64,000 bases of DNA, from positions 7,192,001 through 7,256,000 of the forward strand of contig OZ005702.1 in NCBI GenBank assembly GCA_963930775.1, given 5' to 3'. Below, piece after piece: positions 1-9,174 of this stretch; the first letter of the stretch is position 1, and each line of letters opens with the position of its first letter. The notes under the pieces are model-generated. The model made no database searches. It was not told where the DNA came from and worked only from the letters and a program-made list of their open reading frames with translations. The position numbers and the translations under genes are program-made. This DNA comes from Cliona cf. orientalis. Its lineage: Eukaryota > Porifera > Demospongiae > Clionaida > Clionaidae.

Positions 1-372
1 TTGCTAGCTATCTACCTTTAAGTTATTTTGAAATGGGTTTTTGTGGTAAAACATGGTTTTTGGTGTATCAATTTTGCAAATTTGCTTATTTGGCACATCA
101 AATTAGCTACTTAGCTATTTTTTTTGTCATTAGCTAATACCCAAGGCTAGGACATCAATTTAAAATAAAACACCTCATGTGGTACGTGTCTCATAATAGG
201 GACAGGTGTCCCATAATAGCTACTCAGTGATCACAAAACAATGAAAATCATCTGTGCGGGGCAATTCAAGCCTCCGCAAAAGTTACAAGATTTCTTTGAA
301 AGCACACAGGCACGTATGCGCACATGGGATTGGTACCCCAATAGCTAGGCCTTTATGTTTTTTAAGCTCATG

Positions 373-424
373 CAGACTACCTATGGCCTCTATAATCCAT
401 GTATTAGAGGCCATAGGTAGTCTG
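373..424. repeat. Perfect 20-bp inverted repeat (hairpin)
   Basis: Two perfectly complementary 20-bp arms (373-392 and 405-424) flank a 12-bp loop, and the pairing extends imperfectly outwards through AGCTCA/TGAGCT. It may be the core of a small foldback element. I see no gene in 1-650. Confidence 0.8.
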
Positions 425-789
425 AGCTAAAAACCCACATAAAATACTCCTAAAAAAACTGTCTAAAAGCAGTCAGTTAAGTGTCTCATATCTTAATCTT
501 GTACACTATGATACTCTATGCATAATTATAATTATTTCCTTCTCATGCTCATCTTCTTTCAACCAATTCACAATGCCGTTAGCTACTCCCAGACATGCTT
601 CACGAACAATTGTGCACGTGGTGAGTAGCTATACCATTCTATTAGCAAGAGCGTGAAGCAGAGATGTCCTGATGAGGAACTCTACATTGCATGCATTGTA
701 ACTCGTGTACATAGTGAGCCCCACCTACCATTCTGCACTACATGCAGCCACACCCACAGCAAGCGAGCATTCGGAACGCACTTAAAAAC

Positions 790-1260
790 CCACCTGAGTA
801 TGGATTCAGTGGCTATATATAAGGGAGCATTTTACACCAGGTCAAAGTTCACACTTAAAGTTTTAGCAGAGTATGGGTATGCATTCTTATTATTATGGGA
901 GAATTTTAAGTGAGGTCAAAGGTCACATGTAAATCTTTGCTCCAGTTACTGTTAACCATCAGTATTATATGGCACGATTTTACACCACTTCAGGTGGCAA
1001 CTGGTGTAAAATCGTCCTTTATATATAGCAGAGGTAAGTCATATGGGAGAATTTTACATGAGTAAGCCCCTTAATTTTGATGTGGTGTAAAATCCTCCCT
1101 TATAATATGCTTGGCATACAATAAATACTCAGGATTTTACACTAGTTTTGCTGGTGTAAAATCGTCCCATGAGTTACTCTAGGTTATACTGGTGTAAAAT
1201 CGTCCCATGAGTTACTCTAGGTTTTGCTGGTGTAAAATCGTCCCATGAGTTACTCTAGGG
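790..1260. repeat. GGTGTAAAATCG repeat block with a 38-bp tandem array
   Basis: The word GGTGTAAAATC or its complement recurs many times. Three copies start at 1153, 1191 and 1229, an exact 38-bp period. Complementary copies at 974-987 and 1002-1015 make a perfect 14-bp inverted repeat. Related words occur near 815-845 and 1085. This looks like a short satellite grown from the terminal inverted repeats of a small transposon. There is no coding signal. Confidence 0.75.
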
Positions 1261-1299
1261 ATAAAACTCTATTTTACACTAACTTCTACAGGACCCTGC

Positions 1300-1410
1300 A
1301 GCCTAGGCCGAGGGCCGGCCCCAAGGCTGTACTCGTACGTACTCGAGTACTCGAACTCGCGATCGATGGCCGGCCGGCGCGGCCGGCCGGCCGCGCCGAG
1401 CGCGCGGCGC
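1300..1410. other. GC-rich, CpG-dense palindromic patch
   Basis: This segment is almost pure G+C with overlapping palindromes (GGCCGGCC, CTCGAG, CGATCG, GCGCGC), in sharp contrast to the AT-rich surroundings. Reading frames across it are composition artefacts. Similar GC-rich patches lie at 3240-3350 and 47330-47540 beside copies of one dispersed repeat, so it is probably repeat-borne rather than a gene's CpG island. Confidence 0.5.
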
Positions 1411-1743
1411 TTTGCGCCTCCTGCATCTCCATGGTTACCATGTTTTTTGCACACGGCCCTACCGTTCTGACCAATCGGGTGCGTTATGACACAAAACGAC
1501 ACTTTCTGAAAATATTTTTCGTTGTATATAGTATAACAAAAAAGTAAATAACTCAGAGCAAATAAAATGCTAAGGTTTTAAACTTTCATATTCATAATCT
1601 ATATCAAAATATCTATCTATCAAGACCCAAACCGTCCATGGAAACATTCGGGTATGCCTGAACCAGCTATATAAAGAAATCATAAAAATGCAACTTAAAA
1701 ATCTCAATCTCAGTCTGCACGAAGGGGTCACGTTTTCCATATA

Positions 1744-1962
1744 CCGTATAGCCGGAAAATTTGGCGGGGAATTAAATTTGGCGGTTTGGCGGTCTATTAT
1801 TACAACCGCCAAATTAAAAATCCGCCAAAATTTCCTACTCGCATATATACGCATGGCGATCCCGTACCGAACCGCCAAATTTAAATCCGCCAATATTCTT
1901 TCAATAGCGATTTTGGGCTCAACCGCCAAATTTAATGCCCGCCAATATTTCCGGCTTTACGG
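1744..1962. mobile_element. CCGTA-type MITE, copy 1 (219 bp)
   Basis: Termini are CCGTATAGCCGG and CCGGCTTTACGG, flanked by TA on both sides (1742-1743 and 1963-1964). The interior is built of repeated (A)CCGCCAAATTT words in both orientations. A second, diverged copy of the same element lies at 59505-59725. It has no coding capacity, so it is a non-autonomous element. Confidence 0.85.
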
Positions 1963-1964
1963 TA

Positions 1965-3009
1965 CTTTCTTATTTGTACAGGAAGTACGTTGTTTACTTT
2001 GGTTGCCAGGCGCATGCGCCTAGGGCTATCGCATTGCGCGAGCGCCAAACGTATGCGCATTCATGATAATATATTGCGCACACGTTGTATGAACGTGATT
2101 GTATACGATTGCGCGCATTTTTACGATTAATATTAGCGCCACCACCAAAAAGGTCAGCGGGCCAGGCAGGGGTCAAGGGAGCCAAGTGCACCATATTACA
2201 AAAATCAGGATTTGATACCAAAAAATCTCTTACAAATAGAAACAATCAAGATTCAGCTATAACAAATGTTAAACTACTGGTTGTAATGTATCTACACTGG
2301 TGTTTTTGAAAGATTGGCTGCTTGTCTTCACCATGTTAAAAAATTCTGAAAATGCTCCAGACACAATAATCTCCAAATGTGTTGTACAAAATAGACCGTC
2401 ACTCAAAAACTGTAGTGAATTGGAATACGGGGTTGGTTCTACTGTAGAGTGTTAGGACAGAATCTTAAGACCATCCATTTAATCCAGCCATCAGCGTTGG
2501 GTAGGCTCTGACTGGGGGCCTTGAGTATAGTGGAAATTTTCGGTTTTATGCACCTCACAGATCCCAACTAGGGCCAACCTGTATCTCTTGAAGAAAGTAT
2601 GTTGTAGATATTATGGTATTGAAGACCTGTACCAAGTTTTAGGTCCATCGCAGGCGTGCAAGTATATGTTCAAAAATTCTGAAATATGTTGAAATGAGGA
2701 TCACTGCAGATAGTGGCAGCAGCAGGAGAGCTGTTTTACACAACCTACCTCAGGATAACTCTTGAAACGACTGCATGCGTGTAGCTCATAATATAGTTGT
2801 TTCAACCAGTGCTTGGCTCAAAACCCTTCGCACCGACGTTGCTGACACGTACCGTCGACTCGAGTTGACCGCCTGTTCTGTCAGCCATGTTGGAATTCGC
2901 CCATACAAAATCCCCATAGTGTAAATTAACTTCCGGGTGCGTGATTCACTTCCGCGCGAATAAGAAATTTGACCCCTTCGTGCAGACTGTCTTCTAATCT
3001 TCTACTCTT
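1965..3009. other. Intergenic stretch without a recognisable gene
   Basis: No reading frame with family resemblance and no splice-consistent exon chain was found. It holds a GGCGCATGCGCC palindrome at 2010-2020 and scattered CpG-rich sequence. Confidence 0.5.
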
Positions 3010-3360
3010 CTCGGGCTAACTCGATATTGATAGGACTTCTCACCTTAGCTTGAGTATTAATCCACTCCATTTTGTAGCGCGCACGTCTGTGGCACGCTAG
3101 TTTTTGTGTTATCAGGACAGCGATTTAATCGTGGGCGTGTACAGCGCATTCTGCGAGTGGGTGTGTCTGATTCGCCATTTTGTCATACAATACGCATGCT
3201 CAGAATGTGTTGCCATGGTGATTGCCGCGAAGTCATGTGACTGTAGTCAGCGGCGCGCGCGACGACGACGTTATAGGCCGACGTCCAATCCAGATCCAAG
3301 GCGCTAGCTCTAGCCAGCTAGCTGCGAGCGCTAGCGCGCGCTGGATCGATTGCCGAACTA
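3010..3360. repeat. Dispersed repeat, copy 1 (second copy at 47080-47540)
   Basis: This segment matches 47080-47540 over several blocks: a TTTGTAGCGCGCA start, a GTGGCACGCTAG block, a GGGTGTGTCTGAT block, a GCATGCTC block, then GTGTTGCCATGGTGA. Both copies end in GC-rich, GCTAGC/GCGCTAG-rich palindromic sequence. No protein is recognised, so it is a transposon-like or low-copy dispersed repeat. Confidence 0.7.
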
Positions 3361-4103
3361 GACTATGGGCGTTCAGCGACAACTGAATGGTAGCTGCCAA
3401 CACTAAACATCGCTTCCTAATCAGAAAGTACTCCGCATCGCTACGTGGCCCAAAACAGCCTTCTTTCTGGCAATTTTGTCACTGAGCCTGAGCTATCTTG
3501 ACGAGTTGAGAGGCGTGGCTACATTCTCATCTTCCCACTGGTACAGCAATGCCATGGGATGAAGCTCTTGAGTATGGTATTCGGGGTACCAGGCTTATGC
3601 AGGGTGTATATTGAGCTAGGCCGGCACTGAGCCAACGTTTCAGGAGACGAGGCATGCCCCAGGCTCACCGGCTGGCTGCCGCAACACCCGGCCGCTTTTA
3701 GCACAGCTAAAACAACATAGTGCTTGGTAGAAGCCATTACACTGACACCTCCATGAAATTTCAATATACAAGTGAAGGACAATCATTGTATAATTAATAG
3801 CAAGCATATGCACGTTTCTTCGACACAAGTGTCCACTGTCCATCGTGCACAATGCTAGCCTGGTGTCTGGTCAGCATGTTAAACATGTAGCTACAGACTA
3901 ACTTTTTGGTTACCATGCACTCAATCATCCAATGGTCTTGTACCCTGAAATCAAAGGTTAACACACTGCTAGTTACACATTTACAGAAGATAAGCTACAA
4001 GATAGTGCCGAATGAAAACACAGACGTATAGTTTTACCCATTGATAATAAAGTCCAGCATTGAACGGGCAAACCGTGCCAGGTAGCTCTAGTGTTGAAAG
4101 ACA
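3361..4103. other. Non-coding stretch upstream of the DNase I-like exons
   Basis: I searched both strands for earlier exons of the DNase I-like gene and found none. The open frames here resemble no known family. The next exons of that gene start at 4325. Confidence 0.4.
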
Positions 4104-4225
4104 TGAATTGCCATAAAAAAGAATTAAATAAATTGAAGGATGAAGTAGGGATGACAGGGTCAAAAAGTACACAAACAAGATTAGGGATAATCACATCCAC
4201 TTAGTCTATACATCCCTACGCTTGC
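4104..4225. repeat. Single arm of the foldback family
   Basis: This roughly 120-bp stretch (GAAGTAGGGATG, then CATCCCTACGCTTGC at its right end) is homologous to one arm of the foldbacks at 47802-48046 and 51559-51930. Here only one arm is present. Confidence 0.7.
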
Positions 4226-4324
4226 AGTATTCCGGCATTGCTATGTAACGCTATATGTAATGCACTAAACAATAATTTATACTATTATCCATATGCATCA
4301 TGCATGCAGTACTATATCGTTCAG

Positions 4325-4921
4325 TAAGTGATCACTACCCAGTTTATGTGGAAGTCAACTTTGGAACCAGTGGTGGCACTGCTCCTCAAGGTAAGGGTTA
4401 TAATACAGGTCACTGATCCCTATTGTGGGGATAATAATTATAGCATTCAACAAATTAATGATATGCACTAATGCATGTAGTAGCTAGTTAATTTGAGTCA
4501 ACTATAGGACGACATAATTACAACTATTATAGATGCTTCTGCCATTATTAAATAATTAATGCTTCATTCTTCAGATTTCTCAATCAATCAAAATCAGTTG
4601 ACAGCAGCTGTGACAGAGGAATGCATGTCAGTCAACGCAGACTTCAACGCTAGCCTGGATGATGATTTAGAAGCGGATTTGTATAAAGAATGTCAATCCT
4701 GTAGCTTGACGACGACAGGTGGAGGATCCCAACAGTCAAAAAGACAAGGATTAATGATTATTAATCAATGCAGCCGTAAGTGCATACAAAGGCATTTATT
4801 TTCCTCACCTTCACCGCGTTATTCCATGCCATGCATACATGTAGGTGGAAGTGCCACAGTGATATTGAGTTCTCTGATGGTTTTAATCATACCCTTTATT
4901 AACTTAATAGTTTTATACTGA
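4325..4921 (+). CDS. DNase I-like endonuclease, three C-terminal exons
   Basis: Exons 4325-4390, 4575-4775 and 4845-4921 have AG/GT borders, are all phase 1 and end in TGA. The first exon supplies SDHYPVYVEV, the SDH(Y/F)PV motif that closes the endonuclease/exonuclease/phosphatase fold of DNase I-type nucleases and carries a catalytic His. If the missing base is A, the codon before it reads Ile, giving ISDHYPV as in the family. The next exon encodes an acidic, Cys-containing linker of about 67 residues. The last encodes a roughly 24-residue hydrophobic tail, suggesting a GPI signal or membrane anchor as in DNASE1L1-like proteins. The N-terminal nuclease exons are not visible: either they lie beyond a long intron outside the window, or this is a decapitated copy. 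Family call moderate; integrity unknown. Confidence 0.55.
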
Positions 4922-5221
4922 TTATTTTCTGAACTGACTGAAAAAGAACATATCACGGTACAATATTTAATTTCTATAGCTATTCATGATAGCAACTTGA
5001 TTCCTTAAGATTTAATATGAGTGACTGTACCTGTAGAACTTTTTAATTATACGGTAAAACAATCTGAGTATCATAATCATGTATATATAATAACAATAAT
5101 AGACTTGCATAGCACAAATTAACATAATGGTTAATAGATTAATAATATTTTATTATGTTGGTTATGTTGGTTTGGGGCATAATAGTAAAGCAATACCAAA
5201 ATTATACCAAATTTTCATAAA

Positions 5222-7261
5222 CTATAGTAGCAGTTTCCAGCATGCATCGCGCAGTGTTGTTCTGTTCAGTCTTTTGTCCTTTGGTTCTACCAGAGGTGGC
5301 CACGACTGTACACTTAACTTAGGGGGTGCAAAGCGCCAGCTAAGAATCGAAAATTTCGAATGACCAGACGTTTTCCAAGCATTACGTAATAGTTCAGCGT
5401 GTTCAGGAAGTAATCCGTTATAGCTGAGGCCAACTTCACTCAACTGTGGGAGAGAACAGATTGCAGCAAAGAATGATGACAGCTCTTGATTTGAACGATT
5501 AGACAATTCATTCTTGGTGATAGTTAACACTCTCATCTTCAATCCAGCAGAGTTATTCGAAAAGGCTTTCGTCAGTGATGCAAGGAGTGAGGACTTGCCT
5601 AGGCCACAGTGGTTGGCATGAAACTCTTGTATTGAAGGATGGTTCTGGAAAAGGTCTTCTAATGCCTTGCAACATTCGTTGTCGTCGGGTAAAGCAATGT
5701 CAGAAATATCGACCACTTCTAGGGCTAGATTTGAATGATATGCCAGCACTGATATCATTTTGGAAGGATCGCTGATGTTACAATTCGCAACGTCGAAAAC
5801 TTCAAGATTCAAGGCAGCAGTACTCGACAATGTTGGTAGGATATGATCAGACCACAGTGTTGGTAGGTCTGTGCATAGGTACTTGATGGATAGAGATTTG
5901 GGAGCGAGTTGGTCACTACTTTCTGAAGAGGTTGGTAGATCAGAGTTCGAAGTTTTTACTAAAGCAGTGTCGCCTGTGATTTCTGTTTCAAGGATGTATA
6001 GCATTGTCTTCTGGTCCACTGAATTTGATAGAAATTCATGAATGATCGTACAAAAAAATTCTACTGGTAGTTTAAGACCTGCAAGTCCCAAACGCTGAAA
6101 GTGTGGTCGTTTAAAAAAATCGTGAATCAATTGCAGAGATTGTGCGGAGAGAGCAAGTCGTTCCTTGCTGATGTCGTATATAATCTCCAAGGAGTGGAGA
6201 TTGGGCTGCTTTTCTATCAATGGTAGGAGGAATGCAATGTAAGGCTCAATTTTCCCGCCTCCTATACACAACCACTGTAGGTTCAGATATGCTGGAGTGG
6301 AGGTTGCTTTTATAAGCATATCTGTTTCAATCACTGCTGCTTTCCGATTCCCGAAGAAAGATCCATCTTTGACCGAATCACCTGAAGCACTTCTTAGCTC
6401 AAGTGTATGAAGCACTGGCTTTGAACGTTGGACAGACGATATGATTTCTAAATGTTTAGCAAAGTCATCTTCCTCTGGGTTCTCCAAGCGGCATTGCATT
6501 TCGATTTCGTATTCTAGGGTTCGGAGATTTGACAGTGCTAGATCTCTCTCCGGTCCCAACATGAACCTGTTGTGTGTGCTCGGTATCATAGGGATATCTA
6601 TACTTTGTGGGTGCTCTTTGGTGAATTGCATGAATAGGAGTGTGATATCTTCCCTCAGTGTAGCTAACGTCTCGCGTTTGTATTTTTCGTGTAGGTAGCG
6701 TGGAGGTATAACAAATCCCTGTCTAAGGAACACTACTTTTTCATTATCGCAGCAGCAGTCGTGAATATTTTTTTTCGCATATTCAATCAAGTAGCGAGCG
6801 TGCTCAAGACGCTGTGGAATGTAATACATGGCTTGTTCTATCTCTCGAAGATCGGTAAAGTTTACCATTCCATAAAGTAATCCAAATTTGGAGCGAAAGT
6901 AATACTCTCGCCATGACTTTCTATCAGAATCTGTCGGAAAAACACAACTCATAAAGGAGGAATCCCATTCCTGTCGTGATACGTGCTCGGCATATCTCGC
7001 TGGGCTCTTCTCTTGCGAATTTCCTGCTGGGTAAACATTCACGTCTAGCAAGCACTTGGTATACCACACCTCCTCCATGTTAATCCCTTCAGACAAGGAT
7101 GTTTTTTTCGAAGTTGCACAGGTCGGGTATAGGGAGGCGAGTGAGAAGATCTTGACGAAGGCTTCTCGGTAGAATGCTGAGCTCTTCGACGGAGTAGTCT
7201 TCCAGGTGAGTGGCAACGTCCACAAGACAACGATCAGACAAAGACATGGACCTACTGAATA
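5222..7261 (-). CDS. F-box/LRR-type protein, large exon with one-base frameshift
   Basis: The exon encodes roughly 680 residues. Near the N-terminus is an F-box-like helix, LPRSLRQDLLTRLPIPDLC. A long alpha-helical and LRR-like region follows, with repeated Leu spacing such as LEVFDVANCNISD and LSEVGLSYNGLLPEH. The F-box-like part and the rest are in different frames. A run of seven A (complement of the T run at 7103-7109) breaks the frame, and removing one A joins NFEK directly to TSLSEGIN. This is probably a sequencing or assembly error or a recent mutation. The exon start at 7261 follows a plausible acceptor (ATCACACAG) whose phase matches the donor of the ubiquitin-like exon at 8086. With the A removed, the joined protein is exactly 770 codons. 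Otherwise translation could start at the ATG at 7247. The stop is at 5222. A substrate adaptor in ubiquitylation is plausible but inferred. Confidence 0.6.
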   Translation of the reverse strand, partial: YSVGPCLCLIVVLWTLPLTWKTTPSKSSAFYREAFVKIFSLASLYPTCATSKKTSLSEGINMEEVWYTKCLLDVNVYPAGNSQEKSPARYAEHVSRQEWDSSFMSCVFPTDSDRKSWREYYFRSKFGLLYGMVNFTDLREIEQAMYYIPQRLEHARYLIEYAKKNIHDCCCDNEKVVFLRQGFVIPPRYLHEKYKRETLATLREDITLLFMQFTKEHPQSIDIPMIPSTHNRFMLGPERDLALSNLRTLEYEIEMQCRLENPEEDDFAKHLEIISSVQRSKPVLHTLELRSASGDSVKDGSFFGNRKAAVIETDMLIKATSTPAYLNLQWLCIGGGKIEPYIAFLLPLIEKQPNLHSLEIIYDISKERLALSAQSLQLIHDFFKRPHFQRLGLAGLKLPVEFFCTIIHEFLSNSVDQKTMLYILETEITGDTALVKTSNSDLPTSSESSDQLAPKSLSIKYLCTDLPTLWSDHILPTLSSTAALNLEVFDVANCNISDPSKMISVLAYHSNLALEVVDISDIALPDDNECCKALEDLFQNHPSIQEFHANHCGLGKSSLLASLTKAFSNNSAGLKMRVLTITKNELSNRSNQELSSFFAAICSLPQLSEVGLSYNGLLPEHAELLRNAWKTSGHSKFSILSWRFAPPKLSVQSWPPLVEPKDKRLNRTTLRDACWKLLL

Positions 7262-8085
7262 CTGTGTGATATAACAATAGTAGCTATAGTAAGATGAATT
7301 CAAGAGACAAAAATTAATGTGCAGTGGCATATCAACAATAATTATTATAGTACAATGATTTGGTCAATCTGTGTGGTCCTCTAAAAGTAAATAGGAATGG
7401 GCATAGGTGCTTATGTACAGGTATTTGCAATTATGAATTTTTTCTTTGAAATGGGTGTATACACATCTTATGAATTACATTTCAGAGCATGCATGATTGT
7501 GAATAATTATACTAAGTCTTGGATTCTGACAACAGTAGTTACAAGCTGTAGTGTCGAAATCAAAAAAGGGGTGGATTCCCATGAATTTCATTGACCTTGT
7601 GTTATGCACTAAAAGGGGGGCAAGGTCCGGATCACGTACTAGCAAGACCATCACGTACACCCATTGCAATCCTTCTAGCTACATACTCCTAGGTAGTATC
7701 TTTTTCTGTACAGAAAATAATCCTCTTACAAATGTAGCTACTCTTAAGGGGAATTATCCAGGGTTCTCCCCAGGATATTGTGAGTGATGGTTAAACTTGA
7801 GCAAAAGTACTGTAAATTTGCATTAAACATAGATTTCAGCACTTTTTATCATCTATGAGTGGTGATAAATCAAGCCTGAGAGGTGTTAAAAAATTACTGA
7901 GAGGTGGTTGGAGCTGACCACTCCCGACCAGTGTGGGGAGAACCCTGATTATCAAATGCTATATACTTCTTTTTAATAGTAGGAAAAGGTAGACATATTC
8001 CAATACTTTTAAGTTCTCTGGCTATGTCATAGTAGCTAGTATAATATTATGCCACTCCCCGCCCTCTAAAACAATCCCAACTTAC
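7262..8085 (-). other. Probable intron between ubiquitin-like and F-box/LRR exons
   Basis: About 820 bases with no convincing exon on either strand. Open frames here match no known family. The borders read GTAAGT at the 8086 side and ACACAG at the 7261 side, consistent with one intron of the minus-strand gene. Confidence 0.45.
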
Positions 8086-8359
8086 TTGTGTCGTCTTTGC
8101 TGTGGACATCAATAGTATGGCAGTGAGCCCTCACATTGTAGTCATTCAGAGTCAGCCCTTCGTCAAGCACCTTCCCAACGTACACCAAACAATTATCTTG
8201 CATCGAAATACCAGCCTGACTTTCAATCATAGTCACGATCTCCGAGATGAGTGTTTCAAAGTGGTGAGCATTCAGGTAGATTTTGTCTCCATTCATCAGC
8301 TTCACAGTGAGTAGTTGCATCGGCCAGTGGGGGACAGGGACCTCTTCTTTCTCCTCCAT
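8086..8359 (-). CDS. Ubiquitin-like domain exon
   Basis: Starting at the ATG at 8359, this encodes about 91 residues. From residue 17 they align with the ubiquitin fold: LTVKLMNGDKIYL for strands 1-2, a helix around TLISEIVTMIESQAGI, then CLVYVGKVLDEGLTLNDYNV, matching ubiquitin's LIFAGKQLEDGRTLSDYN. There is no C-terminal Gly-Gly, so it is an integral ubiquitin-like domain, not a conjugated modifier. The exon ends at a strong donor (A|GTAAGT, phase 1). Joining to the acceptor at 7261 keeps the frame and would give a Ubl-F-box-LRR protein, comparable in order to FBXO7 (Ubl then F-box). Read through the donor, the frame stops at 8066. An NRF-1-type palindrome lies 119 bp upstream. Confidence 0.65.
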
Positions 8360-8477
8360 GATAGCGTAGCCGTGCTGGATTTAGTGTTTCAAACAACTGC
8401 TGGTCTGTATACGTGACTGGAAAAGGTCGATCTATAATATGCGCCTGCGCGTGTCGACCCTTGCGCAACTATGCCCA

Positions 8478-8489
8478 TGCGCATGCGCA
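8478..8489. promoter_or_regulatory. NRF-1-like palindrome upstream of the Ubl gene
   Basis: TGCGCATGCGCA matches the NRF-1 consensus YGCGCAYGCGCR exactly, 119 bp upstream of the ATG at 8359. The same word recurs upstream of the NLR genes. Confidence 0.6.
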
Positions 8490-8599
8490 TTTCACATCTC
8501 TCTCTACCGATTAAAATACCACTTCCTGCCGCATCTCCTTAGAAGTCCTTGGGCACTACTCAGAAAGCTGTAGGTCACTACATTTTAAGGTATCAAGCT

Positions 8600-9174
8600 T
8601 AATGATGTGTCTACAATCACTTCCTTCATAATATCCTTATTAGACTTCAGTACTACATTCAAGCTGTATATAATCACCAACTTATCATTGAAGGTCTCAG
8701 TCTTAAAAATTGTGACTATAGCTCACTGTAAAGAAGGAATTGTCAGATTGATAGAAAGTTTGTTATTTCAGATTGAGGTGAGTGAACAAAATTCATTAGT
8801 AACAGCTGTGAAGGAGAACCACATAACAATCTTTTCTGCTTTCCTACACATTCTCATGACTTCTTGGTAATTAACCGTGTCCATGCATCAAACTGGTTCA
8901 CTCATCTGCAACCAAATGATTTACTGTGTACATGTACTGCACTATACCTTAGTACAGCTCTAAAGCTGAAGTCATTAACCTATAAGGTATCAATCTTAGT
9001 ATCACTATTTAAAATTAATGAAATTGGGCATGTCATTGATCACATGCTGAGTGTAATATGATACTATTGTATACACATTAGCTCAACCTTATGTACAGGA
9101 TGTCGTGGCTTCCTTCTAGATTTTAATGTACAAGTGTAAATCACTAAAAATAGTTTGGTGCAATATCTGTTGAT
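8600..9174 (+). promoter_or_regulatory. Upstream region shared by the two receptor genes
   Basis: Blocks near 8640-8700 (a CAGTACTACATTCAA-like word, then CACCAACTTAT and AAGGTCTCA) and 9120-9170 (TGTACAAGTGTAAAT, TAGTTTGGTGCAATATCT, GTTGATATG) recur in the same order before the second receptor at 13510-13610. The promoter was duplicated with the gene. No TATA box is obvious. No reading frame here is convincing. Confidence 0.6.

Noticed and set aside
653..913. 86-codon frame near the left end
   Set aside because: No recognisable domain or splice context; it overlaps the GGTGTAAAATC repeat block.
1245..1547. 100-codon frame through the GC-rich patch
   Set aside because: Arg/Ala/Pro-rich only because of composition; open in several frames on both strands; no family resemblance.
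7103..7109. Programmed ribosomal frameshifting at the A run of the F-box/LRR gene
   Set aside because: A homopolymer indel from sequencing or assembly is far more likely, and no stimulatory structure is evident.
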